A stretch of 64,000 bases of DNA. Source: Variovorax sp. CF079 (GTDB lineage: Bacteria > Pseudomonadota > Gammaproteobacteria > Burkholderiales > Burkholderiaceae_C). This document shows positions 45,175 to 55,979 of the stretch, one piece after another (the stretch's first letter is position 1; each line of letters starts with the position of its first letter). The stretch spans positions 186,001 to 250,000 of the forward strand of contig NZ_FMZU01000002.1 in NCBI RefSeq assembly GCF_900101545.1, written 5' to 3'. Below the pieces are notes generated by a model, which saw nothing but the letters and a program-made list of their open reading frames with translations, searched no databases and was not told the DNA's origin. The translations under genes and the position numbers were made by a program.

Positions 45175-45789
45175 TCAGTTCACCGCGTCGGCGTTGAGCA
45201 CGTGGAACTCGCGGTGCACGCGCTTGGGCTGCAGGCCGAGGTCTTCCAGCAGGTTGGCCAGCGCATGCACGCTGAGCGTGAGCGAGAAGATCGGCAGGAT
45301 CAGCTGCACGACCCAGGTCGGCCAGTTCAGCGTCTGCGTGGTTTCGGTGTAGAGGAAGTTGAAGGACTCGGCCGCGTAGTCCTTCGCATCGAAGCCGTGG
45401 CGCGCGATGCCCACCGGGTCCATCCAGACCCAGCACATCGCCAGCAGCCCGAAGCCGAGCAGCAGCACGCCGCCGGAGGCGCAGGCCTTGGCGGCCGCCG
45501 CTGCCTTGGCGCCGAGCTTGTCGGTCAAGAGCGTCACGGCGAAGTCCAGCCGCAGCCGGGTCATCGCCGAGGCGCCGATGAAGGTGAGCCAGACCACCGA
45601 GTACACCGATGCCTCGTCCACCCAGTACAGCGGTACGCCCGTGTAGCGCGTGACCACGTTCAGCAGGATCAGCGCGACGAGCAGGCCCATGAGGCCGGTG
45701 AGCAGATAGCGTTCGCAGCGCAGGATCGCGTCCGAGGCATCGAGCACGAAGCGGCTGATGCCCGGCGGTCCGAGGGCGTTGTTGTTCAT
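45175..45789 (-). CDS. TRAP transporter small permease (DctQ family)
   Basis: 204 residues, four hydrophobic spans, with VDEASVYSVVWLTFIGASAM, the conserved E-x-A...W-x-x-F-x-G-A-s pattern of DctQ. Start ATG 45789 (MNNNALG). It lies 35 bp after the DapA-family gene, in one operon with DctM and DctP. Confidence 0.92.
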   Translation of the reverse strand: MNNNALGPPGISRFVLDASDAILRCERYLLTGLMGLLVALILLNVVTRYTGVPLYWVDEASVYSVVWLTFIGASAMTRLRLDFAVTLLTDKLGAKAAAAAKACASGGVLLLGFGLLAMCWVWMDPVGIARHGFDAKDYAAESFNFLYTETTQTLNWPTWVVQLILPIFSLTLSVHALANLLEDLGLQPKRVHREFHVLNADAVN

Positions 45790-45824
45790 GGCGTTCTTGC
45801 GGCCTGGCGGTGCTGCGGCCCGGA

Positions 45825-46739
45825 TCAGGCGACCGACCGGTACTGCGCCGGGCGGGTCGCGAGCGCCTTGCCGACGATGGCTTCGATCGCTGCGCGTTCC
45901 TCGCCGACGAGCGGCAGGCGCGGGCGGCGCATGTGCTCGGTGCCGACGCCGACCAGCAGGTCGATGAGCTTCAGGTTCTGCACCAGCTTGGTCGACACGT
46001 CGAGATGGAGCATCGGCGTCATCCACTGATAGAGCTTGAGCGCTTCGGCGAACTGGCCGGCCTTCATCAGGTCGTAGAGCGCCACGGTCTCGCGCGGAAA
46101 GGCGCAGCCGACGCCGGCGAGCAGGCCGTCGCAACCCAGCGCCAGGCCTTCGTAGGCCAGGTCGTCCACGCCCAGGAAGAGCTGGTAGCGGTCGCCCACG
46201 GTGTTGCGCAGGTCGGTGATGCGGCGGATGTTGTCGGTGCTCTCCTTGATGGCGACGATCCATTCGCAATCGGCCAGCTCGACCATGTGTTCGGGCTTCA
46301 GGTCGACGCGGTAGGCGACCGGGTTGTTGTAGACCATCACCGGCTTCTGCGCGGCTTCGGCCATGGTGCGCACGTTGAGCATCGCCTCTCGCGCGTCGGC
46401 CACGTAGATCACGGAGGGCATCACCATGTAGCCGGCGACGCCGAGCTTGTTGGCGCCGTCGATGTAGCGCAGCGCTTCGCGCGTGCTGGTCTCCGAGACA
46501 TTGGCCAGCACCGGCACACGGCCGGCGCTGGCTTCCAGCGCGATCCTGGCGACCTCCAGCTTTTCCTCCAGCGTCAGCGTGCTGGCCTCGCCGAGCGAGC
46601 CGCAAGTGACGAGGCCGTGAATGCCGTTCCTGATCTGGAAGTCGATGTGCTTCGCGGTACCTTCGGCATCGATGCGCTCGTCGGCGTGGAATTTGGTGGT
46701 GATGGCGGGGAAGATGCCTTGCCAGCGGGGGTTGCTCAC
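45825..46739 (-). CDS. DapA-family (N-acetylneuraminate lyase/DHDPS superfamily) lyase
   Basis: 304 residues. Schiff-base Lys165 (VAIKEST), Tyr137 in MVYNNPVAY, and the GSLGEASTL loop near residue 47 define a class I aldolase of this superfamily. The start is GTG 46739, with AGGAG 7 nt upstream. Linked to a TRAP importer and a GntR regulator, it should be catabolic (keto-acid aldolase or dehydratase) rather than the lysine-biosynthetic DHDPS. Its substrate, and hence the imported ligand, is unknown. Confidence 0.88.
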   Translation of the reverse strand: MSNPRWQGIFPAITTKFHADERIDAEGTAKHIDFQIRNGIHGLVTCGSLGEASTLTLEEKLEVARIALEASAGRVPVLANVSETSTREALRYIDGANKLGVAGYMVMPSVIYVADAREAMLNVRTMAEAAQKPVMVYNNPVAYRVDLKPEHMVELADCEWIVAIKESTDNIRRITDLRNTVGDRYQLFLGVDDLAYEGLALGCDGLLAGVGCAFPRETVALYDLMKAGQFAEALKLYQWMTPMLHLDVSTKLVQNLKLIDLLVGVGTEHMRRPRLPLVGEERAAIEAIVGKALATRPAQYRSVA

Positions 46740-46793
46740 GTGCTTGCTCCTGGGGATGGATAGGGTTGGAAGTGTCTTTTAAATATATTAGTG

Positions 46794-46810
46794 AGATATT
46801 AGAAATATCT
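46794..46810. promoter_or_regulatory. Candidate operator upstream of the DapA-TRAP operon
   Basis: AGATATTAGAAATATCT is a perfect 7-3-7 inverted repeat 55-71 bp upstream of the GTG of the lyase gene, in an AT-rich island (46780-46830) in otherwise GC-rich DNA. The probable binder is the GntR protein encoded at the other end of the operon. The rest of the 212-bp gap shows no gene. Confidence 0.55.
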
Positions 46811-46951
46811 TGCCAGGGTATTTAGCAGGTTGCATGCCAGGCTGTTTTGATGGAAATGGCGGGTACGGAGGGCCGCGGCGCGGCATGGCGATGCAAGGCG
46901 CATCGTTGAAGTGCGCGGCGCGCACTTGTTTGGTCCGTCAGGGATGCAGCG

Positions 46952-48046
46952 TCACTTCGGCCGCTTGAAGCTCCACCACGGCAGCAGGGCGTTCAGCGAC
47001 TGCACCTCGCCGCTGCCGGCGCTCTCGTAGCCGGCGAGCGTGCCGAGGCGGTGCTGCCACGCGGCGCCGCGCAGCAGCGTGAGCAGGGCCAGGATCGCGG
47101 GCTGGTCGAGCGCCGACTTGAGGCAGGCTAGGTGATAGCGCTCGTGCACCAGCGGCACGAAGCCCAGGCCCGCGCTGCGCGCGACCGATTCGATCCCGAG
47201 CCCGGCGTCGGCCTGGCCGGCCGCCACTGCGTGGGCGACGGCCGCATGCGAAGGCTCGCAGTGCGCATAGCCTTCGAGCGCATCGGCGTCGAGCTTCTGC
47301 GCTTCGAGCAGCTCGTCGAGTAGCACGCGCGTGCCGGTGCCGAGCGCGCGGTTCACGTAGCGTGCGCGCCGGCTCGCGACATCGGCCAGGCTGCGCAGGC
47401 CCAGCGGATTGCCCGGCGCGACGATCAGGCCCTGCGTGCGCCGCGCGAAGCCGATGATCTTGTGCAGCCCGGGCTTGAGCAGCGGCTTGTAGGTGCGCTG
47501 CGCCAGCGAGCCGCGCGGCGGCCGCTCCAGTGTGTGGAAGCCCGCCATCACGCAACGCCCCTCATTGAGCGCGCTGATCGCGTCCACGCTGCCGGTGAAG
47601 CGAATGTCGAGCTGCAGGTGCGCGCTCTCGGCCGCGTGCGCGCGCAGCAGCACCAGCGCATCGTCATGGCTCGCATGCAGGCTCAGCACGTGGATGCTGT
47701 CGTCGAAGGCGAGCGCGAAGGCGCGTTCGAGATCGGCATGCAGCGCCTCGATCTGCGGTGCGAGCCGGGCCTGCGCCTGGCGCTCGGCCCACAGGAGCTT
47801 GTCGCCGAACTCGGAGAGCTGCGCCGAGCGGCCCTGCGCGCCGGTCACGAGCGGATGGCCCAGGGTCTGCTCCCAGCGCTTGAGTTCGCCCCACACGTGC
47901 CGGTACGACAGGCCCAGCACCCGTGACGCGGCCGAGATGGAGCCGTGCTCGCGCACCGCGTGCAGCAGCTCCATGAGCGGATTGCGGATCAGCGTCCGGC
48001 CGTTGCGGCGCGGTGCGATGGCATAGGAAAGTTCGATCTGTTGCAC
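46952..48046 (-). CDS. ModE/LysR-like regulator with PBP-type effector domain, divergent from tupBCA
   Basis: 364 residues. The N-terminal ModE-like winged helix (NPLMELLHAVREHGSISAAS, LGLSYRHVWGELKRWE) is followed by a periplasmic-binding-like domain (residues about 110-340) instead of TOBE/Mop domains. Such proteins are often next to tungstate or molybdate importers and probably sense the oxyanion. The start is GTG 48046; no strong ribosome site is seen, but the conserved reading starts there. Confidence 0.85.
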   Translation of the reverse strand: MQQIELSYAIAPRRNGRTLIRNPLMELLHAVREHGSISAASRVLGLSYRHVWGELKRWEQTLGHPLVTGAQGRSAQLSEFGDKLLWAERQAQARLAPQIEALHADLERAFALAFDDSIHVLSLHASHDDALVLLRAHAAESAHLQLDIRFTGSVDAISALNEGRCVMAGFHTLERPPRGSLAQRTYKPLLKPGLHKIIGFARRTQGLIVAPGNPLGLRSLADVASRRARYVNRALGTGTRVLLDELLEAQKLDADALEGYAHCEPSHAAVAHAVAAGQADAGLGIESVARSAGLGFVPLVHERYHLACLKSALDQPAILALLTLLRGAAWQHRLGTLAGYESAGSGEVQSLNALLPWWSFKRPK

Positions 48047-48102
48047 GGAGAAAAGAGGAGGGCGGGATGCCGCGAAGGATTATGCAGAGGCCGACCCTGA
48101 CC

Positions 48103-48120
48103 TATGCATGCGATTGCATA
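48103..48120. promoter_or_regulatory. Candidate operator between regulator and tupBCA
   Basis: TATGCA-N6-TGCATA is a perfect inverted repeat in the 129-bp divergent region; a further TATGCA half-site lies at 48081-48086. It sits 56 bp before tupB and is the obvious site for the ModE/LysR-like regulator. Confidence 0.6.
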
Positions 48121-48175
48121 AGTTGGCTCCCTGCGTTTGCCCATACTGCCCCGGCTTCCAAACTCCACCACCTGC

Positions 48176-48925
48176 ATGAACACCTTCACCGACAGCGCCG
48201 CCGCGGCCTGGCAGCTCGTCGTCTCGGCCGATCCGGTGCTGCTCGCCATCGTCGGGCGCTCGCTGGCCGTCAGCGGCACCGCCTGCGCGCTGGCCTGCGG
48301 CTTCGGCCTGCTTCTGGGGGCCTGGCTCGCGGTGGCCCGCTTCGCCGGCCGCGGCCTGCTGCTCACGCTGCTCAACACGCTGCTGGCGCTGCCCTCGGTG
48401 GTGGTAGGGCTGGTGATCTACCTGCTGCTCTCGCGCTCGGGGCCGCTGGGCTTCCTGGGCTGGCTGTTCACCTTCAAGGCCATGGTGCTGGCGCAGGCGC
48501 TGCTGGTGCTGCCGGTGGTCACGGCCCTCACGCGCCAGACCGTCGAGGACGCCGATCGCGCACATGGCGAGCAGCTGCGCTCGCTCGGCGCCGGCGGGCT
48601 GGTGCGCGCGCTGCTCCTGGTGTGGGACGAGCGCTATGCGTTGATCACGGTGCTGATCGCTGCCTTCGGCCGCGCGGTGTCCGAAGTCGGCGCCGTGATG
48701 ATCGTCGGCGGCAACATCGACGGCTTCACGCGCGTGATGACCACCGCGATCGCGCTCGAGACCAGCAAGGGCGACCTGCCGCTCGCGCTTGCGCTCGGGC
48801 TGGTGCTGCTGGGCGTGGTGCTGCTGCTCAACCTCGCGATCTCGGCCGTGCGCGGCTGGCGCGAGCGCGTCGACGGCGGCGCGGCCGATGCAGCAGCGGC
48901 TCGGCGGGTGGAGGTGCTGTCGTGA
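48176..48925 (+). CDS. tupB: Tungstate/molybdate ABC importer permease
   Basis: 249 residues, five to six spans, binding-protein-dependent permease with the EAA loop near EQLRSLGAGGLVRALLLVW. TLLALPSVVVGLVIYLLLSR and GRAVSEVGAVMIVGGNI match TupB/WtpB-type proteins. Start ATG 48176; the frame upstream crosses the operator. GTGA overlap with tupC. Confidence 0.9.
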   Translation: MNTFTDSAAAAWQLVVSADPVLLAIVGRSLAVSGTACALACGFGLLLGAWLAVARFAGRGLLLTLLNTLLALPSVVVGLVIYLLLSRSGPLGFLGWLFTFKAMVLAQALLVLPVVTALTRQTVEDADRAHGEQLRSLGAGGLVRALLLVWDERYALITVLIAAFGRAVSEVGAVMIVGGNIDGFTRVMTTAIALETSKGDLPLALALGLVLLGVVLLLNLAISAVRGWRERVDGGAADAAAARRVEVLS

Positions 48926-49614
48926 GCGAAGCGCTCTTCAGCCTGCACGAGATCGACGTGCATTACGGCCGTGTGCCGGCGCTGGTCCGCGCCACGCTGT
49001 CCATCCATGCCGGCGAGCGCGTCGCGCTGATCGGCGCCAACGGCAGCGGCAAGAGCACGCTGCTGCGCGTGCTGCACGGGCTGGTGCCGCATGCGTCCGG
49101 CGCCTTCGTCGGCAAGGTGCCGCTGCGTGCGCAGGCCATGCTGTTCCAGCGGCCGCACATGCTGCGCATGAGCGTGCGCAACAACGTCGCGCTCGCGCTC
49201 TGGCTGCATGGCGCGCCATGGCGCAGCGCGCAGCGCGAGGCCACGGCGGCGCTCGGGCGCGTCGGCCTTGCCGCGCTGGCCGGCCGCAACGCCCGCACGC
49301 TGTCGGGCGGCCAGCAGCAGCGCATGGCGCTGGCGCGCGCCTGGGCGTTGAAGCCGGCCGTGCTGCTGCTCGACGAACCGACGGCGAGCCTGGATCCCAC
49401 CGCCAAGCGCGAGGTCGAAGCCCTGATCGCCGATGCGGCGCACGGCCGCACGCTGGTGTTCGCAAGCCACAACCTCGGCCAGGTCAAGCGGCTCGCGAGC
49501 CGCGTGATCTATCTGGAGCACGGCCGCGTGCTGGCCGACCTGCCGGTACACGATTTCTTCAATGGGCCGTTGCCGGAAGAGGCCCGTCTGTTCGTCAAAG
49601 GAGAGTTGGTATGA
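48922..49614 (+). CDS. tupC: Tungstate/molybdate ABC importer ATPase
   Basis: 230 residues, short ABC protein without the C-terminal Mop domain of ModC, as in TupC. Walker A GANGSGKST near residue 38, signature LSGGQQQRM, Walker B VLLLDEPTASLDP. GTG start overlapping tupB; ATGA overlap with tupA. Confidence 0.92.
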   Translation: MSEALFSLHEIDVHYGRVPALVRATLSIHAGERVALIGANGSGKSTLLRVLHGLVPHASGAFVGKVPLRAQAMLFQRPHMLRMSVRNNVALALWLHGAPWRSAQREATAALGRVGLAALAGRNARTLSGGQQQRMALARAWALKPAVLLLDEPTASLDPTAKREVEALIADAAHGRTLVFASHNLGQVKRLASRVIYLEHGRVLADLPVHDFFNGPLPEEARLFVKGELV

Positions 49615-50438
49615 AGTCATTCAAGTTTCTTGCGCTCGCGCTCGTCTTCTCGGCCGGCGCCTTCTCGGCGAATGCCGAGACCATCACCATGGCGTCCACC
49701 ACCTCGACCGAGCAGTCGGGCCTGTTCTCGCACCTGCTGCCGGCCTTCAAGCAGGCCAGCAACATCGACATCAAGGTGGTCGCGGTCGGCACGGGCCAGG
49801 CGATCGACATGGCCAAGCGCGGCGATGCCGACGTGCTCTTCGTGCACGACACCGCGGCCGAGGAGAAGTTCGTTGCCGAGGGCTTTGCGGCCAGGCGCTT
49901 CCCGGTCATGTACAACGACTTCGTGCTGGTCGGGCCGAAGAACGACCCGGCCGCGGTGAAAGGCAAGGACATCGCCGCCGCGCTCAAGAAGGTCGCGACC
50001 AGCAATGCGGCCTTCGTCTCGCGCGGCGACAAGAGCGGCACCGATGCCGCCGAGCGCCGGCTCTGGACGCAGGCTGGCGTGGCCGACGCAGGCCAGCAAG
50101 TGCCCAACGACAAGAAGGGCGCGGGCTACAGGGAATGCGGCTGCGGCATGGGCCCGGCGCTCAACATCGCGGCCTCGAGCAATGCTTACGTGCTGGCCGA
50201 CCGCGGCACCTGGCTGAGCTTCAAGAATCGCGCCGACCTGGCGGTGCTGGTGGAAGGCGACAAACGCCTCTTCAACCAGTACGGCGTGATGGTCTTGAGC
50301 CCGGCGAAGTTTCCGCAACTCAACAGCGCCGGCGCGCAGAAGTTTGTCGACTGGGTGATCTCGCCGGCCGGGCAGTCGACCATCGCGAGCTACAAGATCG
50401 GCGGCGAGCAGCTGTTCTTTCCCAATGCGGGCCAGTAG
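49611..50438 (+). CDS. tupA: Tungstate-binding periplasmic protein
   Basis: 275 residues with a signal peptide (cleavage after ANA, residue 22). The TupA hallmark follows: STTSTEQSGLFSHLLPAF, then GTGQAIDMAKRGDADVLFVHD and the later YRECGCGMGPALN-type stretch. Binds tungstate (and perhaps molybdate) for TupBC. It overlaps the next gene by 14 nt. Confidence 0.92.
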   Translation: MKSFKFLALALVFSAGAFSANAETITMASTTSTEQSGLFSHLLPAFKQASNIDIKVVAVGTGQAIDMAKRGDADVLFVHDTAAEEKFVAEGFAARRFPVMYNDFVLVGPKNDPAAVKGKDIAAALKKVATSNAAFVSRGDKSGTDAAERRLWTQAGVADAGQQVPNDKKGAGYRECGCGMGPALNIAASSNAYVLADRGTWLSFKNRADLAVLVEGDKRLFNQYGVMVLSPAKFPQLNSAGAQKFVDWVISPAGQSTIASYKIGGEQLFFPNAGQ

Positions 50439-51240
50439 GGCCTGGCGCGCGGTGGCTCTCGCCTCGGGTCTGGTCGCCGGCGCGGCCGCTGCACAGCAGC
50501 AGACGCTCGCGGTCCATGCGGCGGGCAGCCTGCGCGCGCCGATCACGCAGGCGGCGCAAGCTTTCGAACAGGCGAACCCGGGCACGCGAATCGCGCTGAC
50601 TTTCGGTGCCTCGGGCCTTCTGCGCGACCGCATCGCGGCCGGAGAAAAGGCCGATGTGTTCGCCTCGGCCAACATGGCGCATCCGCAATCTCTCGGCGCC
50701 GACGGCGCATGGGGGCCGACCCGTGCCTTCGCTCGCAATGCGCTGTGCGCGCTCGCGCGGCCCGGGCTGGCGGTGACGCGCGACACGCTGGTCAAGACGA
50801 TGCTCGACCCGGCGATCAAGCTCGGCACCTCGACGCCCAAGGCAGATCCCTCGGGTGACTATGCCTTCGAACTGTTCGAGCGCGTCGAGCGCACGGGCGC
50901 GGCGCCTGCAGGTTCGGCGCGTGCGCTGGCCACCAAGGCGCTGCAACTGAGCGGTGGCCCGAACTCGCCCGCACCGCCGCCGGGACGCAATGTCTACGGC
51001 ATGCTGGTCGCGAGCGGGCAGGCCGATGTGTTCCTGACCTATTGCACCAACGCGGTGGTGGCCATCGCCGAGGCGCCGGGGCTTCAACTTGTCGAGGTGC
51101 CTGCGGCCATCAACGTGAGCGCGGAATACGGGCTGGCCGTGCGCAGCGGCGCGGCCCCGGCGGCGCAGGCTTTTGCGGACGACCTGGTCCATGGCGCAGG
51201 GCAGGGCGCATTGCGCAAGGCCGGCTTCCTCGCGCCCTGA
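50425..51240 (+). CDS. ModA-like oxyanion-binding periplasmic protein
   Basis: 271 residues. Signal peptide ending AAAAQQ near residue 24; the mature start VHAAGSLRAPITQAAQAFE and FGASGLLRDRIAAGEKADVFASAN follow the molybdate-binding (ModA/PBP type II) pattern, including the AAGSL and GASG oxyanion loops. It belongs to a different family from TupA, yet overlaps tupA and lacks its own permease and ATPase here. It may give TupBC a second specificity. Confidence 0.85.
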   Translation: MRASRAWRAVALASGLVAGAAAAQQQTLAVHAAGSLRAPITQAAQAFEQANPGTRIALTFGASGLLRDRIAAGEKADVFASANMAHPQSLGADGAWGPTRAFARNALCALARPGLAVTRDTLVKTMLDPAIKLGTSTPKADPSGDYAFELFERVERTGAAPAGSARALATKALQLSGGPNSPAPPPGRNVYGMLVASGQADVFLTYCTNAVVAIAEAPGLQLVEVPAAINVSAEYGLAVRSGAAPAAQAFADDLVHGAGQGALRKAGFLAP

Positions 51241-51260
51241 TATCGACAACCGGTCTTGCC

Positions 51261-51800
51261 CTAAAGGAGGCTGTGCGCGGCCGCGGTGGCTTCGAGCCTC
51301 AGCAATTTCCTCTTGCGCCGCACGCCCCAGCGATAGCCCGAGATCGATCCATCGGCCTTGAGCACGCGGTGGCAGGGGATGGCAACCGCGAGCACGTTGG
51401 CGGCACAGGCGGCGCCGACTTCCTGCGCGGTCGCAGTCACGGGCAAGGCCTTGGCGATCCGGCCGTAGGTGATGGTCTCGCCGGCAGACACGGCGCGCAA
51501 GGCTTGCCAGACCGCCAGCTCCAGTGCCGAGCCGCGGATGTCCAGCGGCAGATCCAGGCCCTCTTCCGGCGCTTCGAGAAAGGCGACGACCTTCGCCGCC
51601 GAATCCTCGAGCCCGGCTTCATCGAGCACGAGCCGCGCATCCGGAAACGCGCTCGCCAGCTCGCGGCGCAGCGCGTGCCGGTCGTCACCCATCAGGATGG
51701 CGGCGACGCCCGTGGCGCTGGCAGCGATCAGTGCGCTGCCCAGCGAGAAGGTTCCGTACGCGAAACGGAGTTCTTCCCGGTGATCAACAGTTGTGTTCAT
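51261..51800 (-). CDS. ogt: Methylated-DNA-protein cysteine methyltransferase
   Basis: 179 residues. The acceptor Cys143 lies in IPCHRVLKADG, and the helix-turn-helix AKALPVTATAQEVGAACAAN precedes it; N-terminal ribonuclease-like domain to about residue 88. It repairs O6-alkylguanine by transferring the alkyl group to its own cysteine. No Ada regulatory domain. Convergent with the ModA-like gene, 20 bp apart. Confidence 0.92.
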   Translation of the reverse strand: MNTTVDHREELRFAYGTFSLGSALIAASATGVAAILMGDDRHALRRELASAFPDARLVLDEAGLEDSAAKVVAFLEAPEEGLDLPLDIRGSALELAVWQALRAVSAGETITYGRIAKALPVTATAQEVGAACAANVLAVAIPCHRVLKADGSISGYRWGVRRKRKLLRLEATAAAHSLL

Positions 51801-51913
51801 TGCGATGTCCTCATTGCTTCCTGTGAGGATTCACTGTGGCATCGCGTCAGCCTGATCGCACTCCGGTCCTTGCTTTCGAATCGCCGCTTCCTTGTGCCCT
51901 GCGCGGTGAGCGC

Positions 51914-52423
51914 TCAATCGAGCGCGCGCACCTCGATGCGCATCAGGTTGCGCACGTGCCGTGCACCCAGCCGATGGTCGGCCGCGGAGATCAGTGCGAT
52001 GCGTCCCTCGCGTTCGTCGAGCGCCTTGCCGTCGCGTTCGAACAGCACCAGCACGCCTTCGCCCACCGCGGTGTTGCTGATCTCCGGCCAGGAGAAGAGG
52101 GCGCGGTAGCCGTCGGTTGCCGTCGCGACGACGACGAGGGTCTTCCAGTCGTTGCGCCCGGGTGCGGCGAGACCTGCGCGAGCGACCAGTGCGGAAACCT
52201 TGACCCCGCGCACCGAGCTGCGTGTTTCGGTGCCTTGCCCGCTGCGCGATTGCGTGAACTGGCCGATCTCCGCAGCCGGGAAGGCTGCGAGCGCTGCGGC
52301 GTCGAGCCGGAGTTGCTGCCGCACCGCGCCCGCCACTTCAAGCTGCTGGCTGGGCTGCGCCGTCGCGATCGCAGGGGCGGTGAACAGCGTCAGGCAAAGG
52401 ATCAGACGGAGAAGGAGGTGCAT
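51914..52423 (-). CDS. Exported SUOX-fold (molybdopterin-binding-like) protein lacking the Moco cysteine
   Basis: 169 residues with signal peptide (LRLILCLTLFTAPAIATAQ). The mature part resembles the sulphite-oxidase-type molybdopterin-binding domain: RGVKVSALVARAGL, ATDGYRALFSWPEI, ADHRLGARHVRNLMRIEV. No cysteine remains in the mature protein, so Moco cannot be bound in the usual way. Such short proteins are common next to oxyanion importers and regulators; their role is unknown. AAGGAGG precedes ATG 52423. Confidence 0.75.
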   Translation of the reverse strand: MHLLLRLILCLTLFTAPAIATAQPSQQLEVAGAVRQQLRLDAAALAAFPAAEIGQFTQSRSGQGTETRSSVRGVKVSALVARAGLAAPGRNDWKTLVVVATATDGYRALFSWPEISNTAVGEGVLVLFERDGKALDEREGRIALISAADHRLGARHVRNLMRIEVRALD

Positions 52424-52438
52424 CAGGGCTCCGGGGAG

Positions 52439-52589
52439 TCATCGATCCATCGGAAGGTACAGGCTTTCCTTGACCTCTTCCATCACGACATAGCTGTGCG
52501 ATCGGCCGTCACCGGCAGCTTCTTCGGCAGGTCGTCGAAGCCACCCGACACGAGGTGCATTCCATCACCTCGGGCACGTGCAGCAACTC
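52439..52589 (-). pseudogene. Decayed 3' fragment of an Lrp/AsnC gene, copy of the gene at 55413-55880
   Basis: The DNA matches the 3' end of the intact Lrp gene almost base for base: the stop, the codons for EEVKESLYL and the block ATTCCATCACCTCGGGCACG. Relative to the intact gene it has a 54-nt deletion (equivalent to 55510-55563) between TCG repeats, two single-base deletions, and substitutions. The N-terminal HTH half is missing. So this is a second, broken copy, separated from the intact one by the lipoprotein gene. Confidence 0.85.
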
Positions 52590-52700
52590 ATGCGCGACCC
52601 ATGACGTGCAGCAATGCGCCGGGGCCTGGCTTTTTGTCCATCGGCCGGGTTTCCAGAAATCCCTGAACGCCAGACCAGATCAGGAGTTCTGATGTAAGTA

Positions 52701-52743
52701 TTTGCGTTTAACAGGTTACTAAATGAAACATACGTAACGCAAA
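52701..52743. promoter_or_regulatory. AT-rich leader with nested inverted repeats before the lipoprotein gene
   Basis: The 254 bp between the Lrp fragment and ATG 52844 are far richer in A+T than the surroundings. TTTGCGTT at 52701-52708 mirrors AACGCAAA at 52736-52743, and GTTAC at 52715-52719 mirrors GTAAC at 52734-52738. This is a probable operator and promoter of the lipoprotein gene. No other gene is seen in the gap. Confidence 0.5.
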
Positions 52744-52843
52744 CGGCGATAAAAGGGCATAAACGAAACAAAATGCAAGCATTGTTGGAACGCGTATCAG
52801 ACCGCTCCTGCACCCGGCCTCGATCCTTTTTGGAGGGTATTGG

Positions 52844-55399
<2,556 letters not shown>

Positions 55400-55412
55400 T
55401 CCGCCCGAAGCC

Positions 55413-55880
55413 TCAGCGATCGAGCGGCAGGTACAGGCTTTCCTTGACCTCTTCCATCACCACATAGCTGTTCGACTCGGCCGGCACCGGCAGCTTCTTC
55501 AGCAGGTCGCCCAGCAGGCGGCGGTAGTCGCTCATGGCGCGCAGGCGCGCCTTCACCAGGTAGTCGAAGCCACCCGACACCAGGTGGCATTCCATCACCT
55601 CGGGCACGTGCAGCAATTCCTTCCTCACCTTGTCGAAGACGTCGGCCGACTTGGAGGACAGCGTGATTTCCACGAACACCAGGAGCGTCTTGCCGATCGC
55701 CTGCGGATCGATGCGCGCGTGGTAGCCGGTGATCACGCCTTCGCGTTCCATGCGCCGCACGCGCTCGGAGCAGGGCGAGGTCGAGAGGCCGATCTGCTCG
55801 GCCAGTTCGGTCATGGAGATGCGGCCCTGGCGCTGCAGGATGTCGAGGATCTTGCGGTCGGTGCGGTCGAGTTCGGTCAT
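55413..55880 (-). CDS. Lrp/AsnC-family regulator (probably of dadA)
   Basis: 155 residues: HTH (ISMTELAEQIGLSTSPCSER) then the RAM/ASNC effector domain (LLVFVEITLSS; LVSGGFDYLVKARL). MTELDRTDRKILDILQ is the usual start, ATG 55880; a TTG nine bases upstream is not needed. It is divergent from dadA (99 bp apart) and probably responds to alanine or another amino acid to induce it. A broken partial copy is at 52439-52589. Confidence 0.92.
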   Translation of the reverse strand: MTELDRTDRKILDILQRQGRISMTELAEQIGLSTSPCSERVRRMEREGVITGYHARIDPQAIGKTLLVFVEITLSSKSADVFDKVRKELLHVPEVMECHLVSGGFDYLVKARLRAMSDYRRLLGDLLKKLPVPAESNSYVVMEEVKESLYLPLDR

Positions 55881-55979
55881 GGGCAGCAAAAAGCACTGGA
55901 ATGTGTCGATATTTCAGTGGAGTTTATGGCAGATGAATGAATACGCTTGACCCTTCTCTCGCAGCGAAGGTGTCTTGCC

